From: Bacteroidota bacterium
GTDB taxonomy: Bacteria; Bacteroidota; Bacteroidia; Chitinophagales; Chitinophagaceae
Length of the DNA stretch: 64,000 nucleotides
Assembly: GCA_016706595.1 (NCBI GenBank)
Contig: JADJJH010000002.1
Span: 744,001-808,000 of the forward strand
Direction: 5' to 3'
Below the pieces are notes generated by a model. That model was not told where the DNA came from, made no database searches, and saw only the letters and a program-made list of their open reading frames with translations. Shown one piece after another: positions 42,142 through 50,815 of the stretch. The first letter of the stretch is position 1. Each line of letters starts with the position of its first letter. Position numbers and translations under genes: made by a program.

Positions 42142-42263
42142 TGGCGCTCTAAAAATCCCTGATACTTCGTTATGCGAATTTTTCAAACTCTTTATTGACT
42201 TAAGTCAACGCAGTGTTTGAAAAATTTGCATGCCTCGTCTGAGGAATTTTCAGAAACGCCATT
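42142..42263. repeat. Family A palindromic element after ftsE, perfect centre
   Basis: The centre TTGACTTAAGTCAA at 42195-42208 is a perfect 14-bp palindrome. Left-arm words (CTTCGTTATGCGAATTTTT, TCAAAC) face right-arm words (GTTTGAAAAATTTGCATGCC, GGAATTTTCAG, AACGCCA). It begins at the base after the ftsE stop and ends 18 bp short of the convergent glycosyltransferase stop. Confidence 0.8.
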
Positions 42264-42281
42264 AGGAAATTAGACCCATTT

Positions 42282-43391
42282 CTAAATCAAACTTAATATC
42301 TTCTCAACATTAATTTGGTTACTAAAATTGACTAAAGCTTTCTTTCTTACTTCAAGATCTTCGACAGTAAAATCTTGATTCATTAAAGTTCCAATTGTTT
42401 GTATCCATGAATTAGCATCTGTTACTAATGTAATTGAATTCAATAAGTCAGATTCAATAAGTACATCATCGCTGATACAAAAACGTCCGGCAAAAAGGGC
42501 AAATAGTAATTTGAGTTTTAACCCTGTATGTTGGAAACTTGGCAATACATGAATATGTGCATCTGCAATCAGTTGTTTTAATTGTTCTTCACTTGGGTTG
42601 GCAATAATTTGAATGTGTCCATTCGCTAATTTCTGTAATTCGTCACTTGGGTTTTTGCCTGTGATGATGAGTGGAATTGTCATCTCACTAAACACTTCCT
42701 CAATTAGAAATTTACAGGACTTTTCATTTTCTGCCACACTTAAATTACCGTGAAACAAACAATAGGTGCCTTTCCCTAACTTACTTTCTATTTTGCTAAA
42801 GGGATGAAAGGCGGGCAATAAAACTTGTTTTGATGAAGGGTAGTGAGCTTGGTGATAAATATAATCGTGTTCAGAAATAGATAGGATTGCATCGAAATGA
42901 GCTAGATTATTTTCATAGCGTTTTAATTGTATAGATTCAAAACTATAATATAGTTTTTCAAAGAGTTGATTCGTATTTCTCGCCAGTGATTGGTAGTATT
43001 CCGATTCAATATTATGCGCTCTTAGTATTTTGTTTCTATTTGCTAAAGCAGCATGATTTGCATAAAAAGTAGTGTGCAATCCTTCAAATAAAATCGGATC
43101 ATCATCACTTAATAAATTTTGTAATAGTTGCTTATGGTTGCGAGAAGAAATAATATAAGGCAGAGCAAAATGTAACCCTTTCCATCCTGTGATTCTTGGA
43201 TAATAATGTACCACCTTACATAGATTTTCTAATGCTGTTTCAGGTTTTCGATTTCCATAGACAAAGCAATGCAAGGTAATTTCAACACCCGCTTCGGCTA
43301 AAGATTTTAATTTATAAAATATATCAATGGCCCCGCCATAATCTGCCGGGTATGGAATGTCTAAACTGATGATATGGAGTCGTTTAGTCAA
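42282..43391 (-). CDS. Glycosyltransferase, GT4-like
   Basis: The 369-residue protein starts LHIISLDIPYPADYGGAIDIFYKLKSLAEAG, the glycine-rich GT-B acceptor-side start, with a C-terminal donor half (ITGKNPSDELQKLANGHIQIIANP, HIHVLPSFQHTGLKLKLLFALFAGRF, a tamer version of the EAxxxGxP helix). It lacks a canonical Glu-rich motif, so activity is likely but not certain. It is the last gene of a three-gene minus-strand operon, overlapping the upstream gene by 8 bp. The products probably build surface glycan. Confidence 0.7.
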   Translation of the reverse strand: MTKRLHIISLDIPYPADYGGAIDIFYKLKSLAEAGVEITLHCFVYGNRKPETALENLCKVVHYYPRITGWKGLHFALPYIISSRNHKQLLQNLLSDDDPILFEGLHTTFYANHAALANRNKILRAHNIESEYYQSLARNTNQLFEKLYYSFESIQLKRYENNLAHFDAILSISEHDYIYHQAHYPSSKQVLLPAFHPFSKIESKLGKGTYCLFHGNLSVAENEKSCKFLIEEVFSEMTIPLIITGKNPSDELQKLANGHIQIIANPSEEQLKQLIADAHIHVLPSFQHTGLKLKLLFALFAGRFCISDDVLIESDLLNSITLVTDANSWIQTIGTLMNQDFTVEDLEVRKKALVNFSNQINVEKILSLI

Positions 43392-44478
43392 AAAGATTTT
43401 TATAAAATTGAAGTAAAGTCTTTTCTTGTTCTTGCCAGCAATATATTTCTCGGGCTTGTAAACAGTTTTGTTTCATAAGTTGATGTTGTTCAGAATCTGT
43501 CAGCATTTTATTTATAACCAAAGCAATAGTTTGAACTTGTGTATCGGGTATTAATTCAGCTATTTTAAATTGGGAATTCACCTTTCGATATTCCGGAAAA
43601 TCGATGCAAAGCTGTGGTACACATGCATGCATATAATCAAAAAAACGATTTGCCATGGATAGATAATTGCTTTTACCGGCATTCGTAAATAAAGTAATTC
43701 CTATATAGGCATTGCGTGTATAATTCACTAAAGTAGAAGGTTCTACATAACCATGAAAAGTAATTTTATCTTCTAGCTGATACTTCGCTACCAATTCTTG
43801 AGCTTGTGTATAAAAGTTTCCTTCACCACAAATAATCAGTTTTGCATCTACAAACTGCATGGCAGGTATTAAGGTTTCAAAACTTCGGCCTTCATTAACA
43901 GCGCCTTGATATAAGATATATTTTTCGTTTGATGCAATAGGAGTATATGGTTTAAGAACAGCAGCATTGCGCACAATTTTGTAATCAACCTCATACATAG
44001 TTTTAAATTCTTGCGCATAACATTCTCCAATAGTATACCCATGCGTAAATTTCGGAACAGCAAATTTTTCTATTGCCTTCCAAGCCTTAAATATTAATGG
44101 TCGAGAAACAATTTCTTCCATTTCACAAAAAAGTTCATGGGCATCATACACTCTCTTTTTCTTGCGAAAGCTTGATGCAAAATATACAGGCAATATCGTA
44201 TCTAAATCAATGGCACAGATTACATCAGCTTTTATAAAAAGCAAATACATAAACAAACGAATATTATACTCGAGATAAAAGAATTTTCCTTTTTGAAAAA
44301 AGCAGGAAAGTCGTTTTTGCTTGAAAGTTTTTTCGATAAGGTTTGGCGAATGAGTTTTTTTTCGACCAACTAATAGAACATCATATCCAGCCTGTGCCAG
44401 TGAACTGCAAATACGAATCATACGCTGATCGTAATTTAGGTCATTGGTAACGGTGCAAACAATGCGCTTTACTTCCAT
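43384..44478 (-). CDS. Glycosyltransferase, GT4-like
   Basis: The 364 residues begin IVCTVTNDLNYDQRMIRICSSLAQAGYDVLLVGR, the usual GT-B opening for GT4 enzymes of this phylum. The donor side has YILYQGAVNEGRSFETLIPAM, LIICGEGNFYTQAQELV, VEPSTLVNYTRNAYIGITLF and YFDYMHACVPQL. A retaining GT4 mechanism is expected. It overlaps the formyltransferase-like gene by 10 bp and the next transferase by 8 bp, so the three are coupled. Confidence 0.75.
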   Translation of the reverse strand: MEVKRIVCTVTNDLNYDQRMIRICSSLAQAGYDVLLVGRKKTHSPNLIEKTFKQKRLSCFFQKGKFFYLEYNIRLFMYLLFIKADVICAIDLDTILPVYFASSFRKKKRVYDAHELFCEMEEIVSRPLIFKAWKAIEKFAVPKFTHGYTIGECYAQEFKTMYEVDYKIVRNAAVLKPYTPIASNEKYILYQGAVNEGRSFETLIPAMQFVDAKLIICGEGNFYTQAQELVAKYQLEDKITFHGYVEPSTLVNYTRNAYIGITLFTNAGKSNYLSMANRFFDYMHACVPQLCIDFPEYRKVNSQFKIAELIPDTQVQTIALVINKMLTDSEQHQLMKQNCLQAREIYCWQEQEKTLLQFYKNLFD

Positions 44479-45254
44479 GATTTTGTAAAATAAATTTTTT
44501 CGTTACCGAGCAGTGTATAAGGCGGTTCGAATCCGGGCATATAGGTTGCACGAATATGACGATCGATTTTTTCTTGATCCCAATTCAAATCAATCTTCTT
44601 TAAGTTATTAATTTCATTTCGATAATGAATAGAGGTACTTCGTTGGAATCGTAAATCGTTCTGAGAAGCCGGAGTAAAATCACCTTTCAAAAGTTTGCTA
44701 ATTGATGTTTTAAATAGGATAAGAGAGGCTTCATAAGTAAGCTGATACAACTCTGCAACCCAACAGTTTTCAGGGATTGGAAAACGTTGTTCAAATAAGA
44801 TATCACCATCATCAATGCCGGTATGTATCTTATGTATGGTTGTACCAAATTCCTTTTTTTCATCTACAATAGCAAATGAAAACTGATTACAACCTCGATA
44901 TTCAGGTAATGGTGCCATGTGTAAATTGACAGCGATTTTTTTGGCTTTGGCAATATGATGCGCTTTTAATATTTCATGATATTGAACGCTATATATATAA
45001 TCTGCTTTCGGTATATCGTCGAGATGATCAATTAGAGGTATTTGATATTCATTAGCTAGTGATTTCAGACTTAATGATTTCGAAAAAACCGGATTGTCAT
45101 TTGTCATCAATCCTACAATTTCAATTTGTAGCAATTCTCGGTTTTGCAATAAATATAGTAAGCAATGATAGCCTATGGGTTTACTTCCCAGAAATAGTAG
45201 TGTTTGTTTTTGCACGGTGTAAAAATAGTCAAGTATTTTAACTATTTTCGGCAT
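44469..45254 (-). CDS. Formyltransferase-domain protein (Fmt-like sugar formyltransferase)
   Basis: The protein has the formyl-transferase N-terminal domain. TLLFLGSKPIGYHCLLYLL opens it, and the catalytic set appears as Asn110 and His112 in AVNLHMAPLPEYRG, with the Asp of GIDDGDILFEQ. It uses N10-formyltetrahydrofolate to formylate an amino group. In glycan clusters members make N-formylated amino sugars. The C-terminal Fmt RNA-binding domain is missing, so it is not initiator-tRNA formyltransferase. The ATG at 45254 leaves only 6 bp to the divergent gene; a GTG at 45215 is a plausible alternative. Confidence 0.78.
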   Translation of the reverse strand: MPKIVKILDYFYTVQKQTLLFLGSKPIGYHCLLYLLQNRELLQIEIVGLMTNDNPVFSKSLSLKSLANEYQIPLIDHLDDIPKADYIYSVQYHEILKAHHIAKAKKIAVNLHMAPLPEYRGCNQFSFAIVDEKKEFGTTIHKIHTGIDDGDILFEQRFPIPENCWVAELYQLTYEASLILFKTSISKLLKGDFTPASQNDLRFQRSTSIHYRNEINNLKKIDLNWDQEKIDRHIRATYMPGFEPPYTLLGNEKIYFTKSWK

Positions 45255-45260
45255 TCATAC

Positions 45261-46457
45261 ATGGCGCTAAAAATTCTCTTGCTAACTCCCCGTATTCCAT
45301 ATCCTTTGCGTGACGGAGGGTCTATAGCCATGAATCAGAGTTTGCAAGCATATTTAGAGCAAGATTGTGAAGTGAGTTTATTAAGTATGAATACCTCAAG
45401 GCATTGGATTGATGAATCAACTTTGCCCAATTGGTATCAACGATTGGTGCATTTTCGAACTGTGTATGTACGCACAGATGTAAATCCATTGTCGGCATTC
45501 ATTAACCTATTTACCGATAAATCGTATAATGTATCACGATTTATGAATAAGGATTTTGAAAAGGAGTTGGTGAAATTATTGCAACAAGAAAGTTTTGATA
45601 TTATTCAATTTGAGAGTATTTACACTTCCCCCTATTTAAAGCTAGCTCAAAAGTATTCAGATGCAAAATGTATTTGTCGTGTGCATAATATTGAACACCT
45701 TATTTGGCAGCGATTGTCAGAACATGAAAGCAATTTTTTAAAGAGAAAGTATCTCGAATTACTTACGAATCGGTTAAAAAACTTTGAGCTTGATGTATTG
45801 CAGAAATTTGATTTGTTGTTACCCATATCTCCGCAAGAAGAAATGGTATTGACATCCTGGAAAATTAATACCTGCTATTTCTTGCCATTTGGTGTCGATC
45901 ACAAATCGATATTGCCTGCAATAGATTGTGATTTGAATTCATGTTTTCATATCGGGAGTATGGATTGGGCGCCTAACGTTGAAGGGGTTCATTGGTTTTT
46001 AAATGAGGTGTGGAAACAAGTTCATCAAACTATGCCAAATATTACACTTTATTTGGCCGGTAAAAATATGCCGGCTTCTATTCATTCAAATAAAAACGAA
46101 GGAATAGAAGTGATTGGTGAAGTTGATGATGTAACTACTTTCAGTTTGTCGAAAAATATTATGTTGGTGCCACTATTATCCGGTGCAGGCATTCGTATAA
46201 AGATTATTGAAGCCATGGCATTGGGTAAAACTATTATTGCTACAACTATAGCTGCTGAAGGTATTGGTGCACAACACCAACAACATATTGTAATAGCCGA
46301 TACAGCCGAAGATTTCAGTTTTCAACTGCAATCTTGTTTAAATAACCCTGTCGAATCCAACAAGATAGGTCAACGTGCCCGTGAATTTGTGGAACTTCAT
46401 TTTCAAAAGGATGTCATTTATCATGATTTGGTAAATCATTTAAAATCGATAATGTAA
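45261..46457 (+). CDS. Glycosyltransferase family 4
   Basis: The 398-residue protein opens LKILLLTPRIPYPLRDGGSIAMNQ, the GT4 start typical of the group related to TIGR03087. The donor half has the GSMDWAPNVEGVHWFLNEVW segment, VIGEVDDVTTFSLSKNIMLVPLLSGAGIRIKIIEAMALGKTIIATTIAAEGIG, with EAMALGKTI as the conserved E-x7-E-type region. Its sugar is not predictable. It starts the plus-strand arm of the divergent glycan island; the next gene follows with a 1-bp gap. I chose the ATG at 45261 over the longer frame from 45204, which overlaps the divergent gene. Confidence 0.78.
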   Translation: MALKILLLTPRIPYPLRDGGSIAMNQSLQAYLEQDCEVSLLSMNTSRHWIDESTLPNWYQRLVHFRTVYVRTDVNPLSAFINLFTDKSYNVSRFMNKDFEKELVKLLQQESFDIIQFESIYTSPYLKLAQKYSDAKCICRVHNIEHLIWQRLSEHESNFLKRKYLELLTNRLKNFELDVLQKFDLLLPISPQEEMVLTSWKINTCYFLPFGVDHKSILPAIDCDLNSCFHIGSMDWAPNVEGVHWFLNEVWKQVHQTMPNITLYLAGKNMPASIHSNKNEGIEVIGEVDDVTTFSLSKNIMLVPLLSGAGIRIKIIEAMALGKTIIATTIAAEGIGAQHQQHIVIADTAEDFSFQLQSCLNNPVESNKIGQRAREFVELHFQKDVIYHDLVNHLKSIM

Positions 46458-46458
46458 A

Positions 46459-47625
46459 ATGACATTGCGGAAGAAAATAGCGATACTCCTTTCTCGTTTC
46501 CCATATCCATTAGATAAAGGCGATAAATTGAGGGCCTACCATCAAATTTGTTTTTTAGCACAACAACATGATGTATATCTGTTTGCATTAAGTGATGAAG
46601 TAATTCTCGAATCTCATCAACAACATCTTTCAGTAATTTGTAAATCTGTACATATTTTCCCGCTCAGTAAATCTGGAATTTCATGGCAAGTTTTAGCCAG
46701 TTTTTTCAATCAACAACCGGTTCAAGTGGGGTATTTTTATTCACCTTCAATCAAAGAAAAGATAAGTATAAGGTTGCAAGAAATTCAGCCAGATGTAGTG
46801 TATTGTCAGCTTTCACGAACCGCTTTGTATGCAAAGGATTTACCTTATTATAAAGTGATTGACTTTCAGGATGCGTTTTCGACCAACTATGCTCGCTTGT
46901 ATCAAACCATGCAAGGGATGCAGAAATATTTCTATCAAAGAGAAGGCAAGTTGATGAAGGCATTTGAAATGCGCATGCTGAAATGGTTCGATGCAAGTAC
47001 GATCATTTCTGATTTCGATAAGCAACAAATTGCAACCCAGCCTAACCACATTCACGTAATTGCAAATGGGGTAGATGCTGATTATTTTAAGGCAAGCCCG
47101 CAAGTGCCCTCTTACGATATCATGTTTTTAGGAAATTTAGCTTACTTGCCTAATAAGCAGGCAGTTGTTTTTTTAGTGGAGAAGATATTTCCATTATTAA
47201 AAAAGGTAAAACCCGATTGTCGAATATATATCGGCGGCGCATCTGGCGAACATTTTTTTGGTTATGCAAGTAAACAAATTCATATCGATGGATGGGTTGA
47301 TGATATTAGAGATGCATACGGAAAAGCAAAAATATTTGTGGCCCCTTTGGTAGCCGGGGCCGGTTTGCAAAATAAATTACTCGAGGCCATGAGTATGGGT
47401 GTGCCATGTATTTCTACTTCAATAACCAATGCTTCATTATTTGCTAAAGAAGAGATTGATCTCTTGATTGCCGACGATGAACAACAATTTGTGAATCAGA
47501 TTATGCGATTATTGGCAGATGAAAATTTGTATCACTCATTGCAAACTAATGGACGAAAATTTGTAGAAACCAACTATAGTTGGGAACAAGCGAATGCTAA
47601 ATTGCTAAGGGTATTACTGCCTTAA
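46459..47625 (+). CDS. Glycosyltransferase, TIGR03087-like GT4
   Basis: The 388 residues start IAILLSRFPYPLDKGDKLRAYHQICFLAQQHDVYL, followed by VIDFQDAFSTNYARLYQTM, then a donor half with IMFLGNLAYLPNKQAVVFLVEKIFPLLKK, IYIGGASGEHFFGY and the sugar-nucleotide helix APLVAGAGLQNKLLEAMSMGVPCIST. This is the stp1/TIGR03087 group, first seen near exosortase loci, where it acts on surface polysaccharide. No exosortase is here. Coupled to the gene before it with a 1-bp gap. The gene ends at 47625; the downstream gap has no clear terminator. Confidence 0.8.
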   Translation: MTLRKKIAILLSRFPYPLDKGDKLRAYHQICFLAQQHDVYLFALSDEVILESHQQHLSVICKSVHIFPLSKSGISWQVLASFFNQQPVQVGYFYSPSIKEKISIRLQEIQPDVVYCQLSRTALYAKDLPYYKVIDFQDAFSTNYARLYQTMQGMQKYFYQREGKLMKAFEMRMLKWFDASTIISDFDKQQIATQPNHIHVIANGVDADYFKASPQVPSYDIMFLGNLAYLPNKQAVVFLVEKIFPLLKKVKPDCRIYIGGASGEHFFGYASKQIHIDGWVDDIRDAYGKAKIFVAPLVAGAGLQNKLLEAMSMGVPCISTSITNASLFAKEEIDLLIADDEQQFVNQIMRLLADENLYHSLQTNGRKFVETNYSWEQANAKLLRVLLP

Positions 47626-47794
47626 TGCTATTTTTTATTTGGGTAGCAAACATGCCTAGCTTCCGAATAGGGAGGTTTTTCGTTACAAGTCCAATCCTAA
47701 TGTCGAAATCTGTTGGAAGGCTGAGAGGCATACTTTCCTCCATTCAGTGCCATTTGCGGGATTGTTGCACTGCATTCATATTACCATATTATCT

Positions 47795-48297
47795 CTAGTT
47801 GTTTACTAAGTGTTTTCTTTGAGTAGCATATAAAATTACAAATACAAGGGCGATTATTATTCCAAAAAATGACATAAAGCCGCTCATCGCTATTTTACCC
47901 AATATGACTGCCATCGAAATTGGCCCTAATAATTCACCAATCATATAAACCATAAACCCTTGCTTTTTTAACGACCGCATCATCATTGAACCTAAAAACA
48001 AATTAGCGTGCTTGCTAAAGTAGCTACCAAAATTACTAGTCTATTATCGCAAGATAAAACAGACATTTCAATAGCAGATTTCATGATATCGCCAACAAAA
48101 CCGCTCATTTCAGGCATTTCCTGATTGCTCAATTTTTCGGCCGAAGCGCAAATTGTAAAATAATTATAGATACCCATCAAAAAACTGATACCACATCCTA
48201 TATAGGTAAGAATAGTTAATGTATTTAACATCGAAGGTAATTTGGGGGTCTCTTCTTGAAGGTTTAGTGTTTCGTATACTTGTTGATCTTCTGACAT
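47795..48297 (-). pseudogene. Small membrane protein split by a frameshift in a T-run
   Basis: Two adjacent frames make one protein: the first (from 48297) ends VILVATLASTLICF, and the second, in the -1 frame, continues FLGSMMMRSLKKQGFMVYMIGELLG to 47795. The break is at TTGTTTTTAGG on the minus strand, around 47993-47999. One more T in the T5 run, or a -1 slip there, restores a single protein of about 166 residues with four membrane segments. Proteins with a YIGCGISFLMGIYNY start and an (L)KK(Q/T)GF helix are common in Bacteroidota. Either a mutation, a sequencing error or slippage is involved. Confidence 0.6.
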
Positions 48298-48341
48298 AAT
48301 TATTTTTTTTTAGTGTTGAAAAGGGAGTGTAATGTATTGGT

Positions 48342-48722
48342 TTATCGCACAGCAATCATCGAAATTTCGACATGTACATTCTTGGGCAAACCTGCCACCT
48401 GTATCGTTTCACGGGCCGGTGGGTTTTCAGTAAAATATCTTGCATACACTGCATTTACTGAGGCGAATTGCTGCATATCCATCAAAAAAATAGAAGTTTT
48501 AACAACATTTTCGAATGTCAAACCCGCCTCTTTCAAAATAGCATGCAAATTCTTCATTACTTGTTCAGTCTCGGCTTCAATAGAATCCATAATAAGCTCG
48601 CCACTTTCGGCGTGCAAAGGAATTTGACCTGAAATAAAAAGGAAACCATTGGCTTCAATGGCCTGGCTATATGGACCGATAGGTGCAGGAGCATTTGATG
48701 TATTAATAACTTGCTTATTCAT
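48342..48722 (-). CDS. ridA: RidA family enamine/imine deaminase
   Basis: The 126-residue protein has APIGPYSQAIEANGFLFISGQIPL at the start and, near the end, PARETIQVAGLPKNVHVEISMIAV with the catalytic Arg. RidA hydrolyses reactive 2-aminoacrylate-type intermediates from PLP enzymes, protecting the cell, and forms trimers. The ATG at 48722 is fixed by the family start. A -7 box (TACATTTG, 48727-48734) ends only four bases before it, so the transcript should be nearly leaderless. Confidence 0.92.
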   Translation of the reverse strand: MNKQVINTSNAPAPIGPYSQAIEANGFLFISGQIPLHAESGELIMDSIEAETEQVMKNLHAILKEAGLTFENVVKTSIFLMDMQQFASVNAVYARYFTENPPARETIQVAGLPKNVHVEISMIAVR

Positions 48723-48726
48723 ATTT

Positions 48727-48734
48727 CAAATGTA
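48727..48734 (-). promoter_or_regulatory. ridA: -7 box (TACATTTG) four bases before ridA
   Basis: Exact match on the minus strand; only AAAT separates it from the ATG. The next-strand gene tsaB has a TATCTTTA box with the same 4-base spacing. Confidence 0.5.
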
Positions 48735-48759
48735 CAAAATGCATTCAATAATACTAGTG

Positions 48760-48940
48760 CTTCTCCAAAAGTGTCGATACTTCGTTACCCGAATTTTGCA
48801 TATTCTTCATTGATGAGAGTAAACACAGGCTGCGTAAAATTTGAAAGCCGGTTTAAGGTAGAAACTCTCTATTTACGAACAAGCAAGCTTGCTAGAGAGA
48901 TTTTAGAAATGCCTACCCGTAAATTTTATTTAGAAATAGC
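48760..48940. repeat. Decayed family A element between ridA and tsaB
   Basis: Words TACTTCGTTACCCGAATTTTGC and TTGATGAGAGTAAACACAGGCTGCG match the family A left arm and centre. After AAAATTTGAAAGCCGG the similarity fades, with an internal CAAGCAAGCTTGCTAG-type palindrome. Unlike the others it lies in a divergent gap. Confidence 0.45.
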
Positions 48941-48961
48941 CTTAACACTTATCTTTACCGC

Positions 48962-49606
48962 ATGAGTTTTTTACTTTTCATCGACACCAGTGCTGCGCAT
49001 TCGACCTTATTATTATTGAAAGATGATGAAGTTGTAGCTAGCCGGAAAAATGAACAACAACTGAACCATGCCCAATGGATACATAAACAATTAGACGAGA
49101 TATTAACTTTACATGAATTAACGTGGAGTGATATTTCTGGTGTTTGTGTTTTAAACGGTCCAGGTTCATATACCGGATTACGAATTTCTTTATCGGTAGC
49201 TAAAGGTATTTGTTATGCCCGAGAGCTACCTCTAATTCTCTTAAATAAATTAGAGGTAATGTATGAAATCGCTTTAGCCCAAACAAATAGAGCATTACTT
49301 TGTATCATGAAGGCCAGAGAAGATGAGTTTTTTTCGGGATATTTAAATTTATTAGATGACATGGATTACCAGATCATGAATAAATTGGAAATTAACGAAA
49401 AACTTACCAATGATGGGTTGATTTTGGGCATAGAAAAAAATCAACTTAGCGACGAATTCGACAATTTTGTGTCAATTGAACTTTCTGATCTTGCTATTTC
49501 TCGAATTTGTTTTAAGTATTTTAGGGCCGGCAAATATGCTGATTTGTTTAATTCTGAGCCTTTTTACCTAAAAAATTTCCATTTTAACAAAATAAACAAG
49601 TTATAA
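48962..49606 (+). CDS. tsaB: tRNA t6A biosynthesis protein TsaB
   Basis: The 214-residue protein has the ASKHA-fold start FLLFIDTSAAHSTLLLL, the TsaB motif VLNGPGSYTGLRISLSVAKGICYA and a degenerate C-terminal half. TsaB is the non-catalytic partner of TsaD in making threonylcarbamoyl-adenosine at tRNA position 37. A near-consensus -7 box (TATCTTTA) ends four bases before the ATG. It lies 240 bp from divergent ridA. Confidence 0.9.
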   Translation: MSFLLFIDTSAAHSTLLLLKDDEVVASRKNEQQLNHAQWIHKQLDEILTLHELTWSDISGVCVLNGPGSYTGLRISLSVAKGICYARELPLILLNKLEVMYEIALAQTNRALLCIMKAREDEFFSGYLNLLDDMDYQIMNKLEINEKLTNDGLILGIEKNQLSDEFDNFVSIELSDLAISRICFKYFRAGKYADLFNSEPFYLKNFHFNKINKL

Positions 49607-49732
49607 ACATTTTCTTTTTTAATAATATTACTATTTTTACAGACCAATTATGTATCAGTTGAAGGATAATGGAAGTCTTGACACTATACATTTTTATTTT
49701 GCTAATTTTTAATCATATTAAAATTGAAACTT

Positions 49733-50095
49733 ATGGAACAGAGTAACTTTTCGTCTAACATCATCTCAGTATCTGAAAATGGAACCCTTCAAAATGTAAA
49801 AATAAATTATGTTGAAGTAAAAAAAGTAGCGGCCATTTTACGTTCGATAAATCATAAACTCAGACAATCGATTATTAAATTGTTAGAGGAAAAAGATAAA
49901 CTTACCGTAACCGAGATTTATGTAAAACTGCGAGTTGAGCAGTCAGTTGCTTCACAACATTTAGCTATATTACGTCGTGCTGAATTTGTTAAAACTACCC
50001 GAGAAGGGAAAAATATACATTATACATTGAATCAAGATCGACTTGACGAGGTAAATTCTTTTATAAAGCAGTTATTAAAAAATGACGCAGATTAG
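49733..50095 (+). CDS. ArsR-family winged-helix regulator
   Basis: The 120-residue protein has a helix KKVAAILRSINHKLRQSIIKLLEEKDKLTVTEIYVKLRVEQSVASQHLAILRRAEFVKTTREGKNIHYTL, in short the ArsR winged helix with SQHLAILR as the recognition helix. No Cys pair for metal sensing is visible, so it may be a redox or other ligand sensor. The track frame begins at a TTG (49724); I prefer the ATG at 49733. It is close to tsaB but likely has its own promoter in the AT-rich 126-bp gap. Targets are unknown. Confidence 0.8.
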   Translation: MEQSNFSSNIISVSENGTLQNVKINYVEVKKVAAILRSINHKLRQSIIKLLEEKDKLTVTEIYVKLRVEQSVASQHLAILRRAEFVKTTREGKNIHYTLNQDRLDEVNSFIKQLLKNDAD

Positions 50096-50143
50096 TTTTC
50101 TGAGTAGTTTTAAAACCAATTGACTATACACCGATGCTCTAAA

Positions 50144-50815
50144 TTAAAACTGAATGTCTTTTTCTTTATTTGGTTGTTCAATTTCAATAAGTTCACCTTC
50201 TTGACTTACCACTAAACTTACATCATGAACAGGTTCAGCCTCATTGGCGTTGGTTGGCTCTATATATTCGTGTTGCAATATTTCATTTAGTTTTGGTAAT
50301 TCATCTAAACTGTTTAAGCCTAAATAGTCCATAAATGACTTAGATGTATTATAAGTCAAGGGTTTGCCTACCATATCTTCCATACGACCAGAAATCACTA
50401 TCAATTCTTTTTCAAGAAGTTTTTGCACCGAGTAATCAGAGTTTACCCCACGAATATGTTCAATCTCACCTTTGGTAATGGGTTGCTTATAAGCAATAAT
50501 AGCAAGCGTTTCAAGCGAAGCCGTAGATAATCGCTTGGTGAATTTTTCGCCATTGAGTTTGGCTAGGGTTGGATAAAAATTCTTTTTGCTTAAAAACTGA
50601 TATCCACCGCCAATTTGTTTTACTTCAAATGGATAAAAATCAGATGAATATTTTTCTACAACTGCTTCTAACGCGTTGGCAAGTTGCTCGTGATCAATAG
50701 GCTCTTCCTCTGTACTTTGTTCTTTTAAAATTTGTTCGATATCGACGATACTAATTGGACGATTTGAACCAAAAATTAGCGATTCACTCTGTAACATAAT
50801 TTCTTCTATAGTCAT
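50144..50815 (-). CDS. scpB: SMC-ScpAB complex subunit ScpB
   Basis: The 223-residue protein has two winged helices: an N-terminal part with ESLIFGSNRPISIVDIEQIL and LEAVVEKYSSDFYPFEVKQIGGGYQFLSK, then STASLETLAIIAYKQPITKGEIEHIRGVNSDYSVQKLLEKELIV. These are the ScpB hallmarks. ScpB regulates the SMC ring in chromosome segregation. ScpA is not adjacent. The start ATG at 50815 has a -7 box (TACATTTG) 20 bp upstream. Confidence 0.93.
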   Translation of the reverse strand: MTIEEIMLQSESLIFGSNRPISIVDIEQILKEQSTEEEPIDHEQLANALEAVVEKYSSDFYPFEVKQIGGGYQFLSKKNFYPTLAKLNGEKFTKRLSTASLETLAIIAYKQPITKGEIEHIRGVNSDYSVQKLLEKELIVISGRMEDMVGKPLTYNTSKSFMDYLGLNSLDELPKLNEILQHEYIEPTNANEAEPVHDVSLVVSQEGELIEIEQPNKEKDIQF

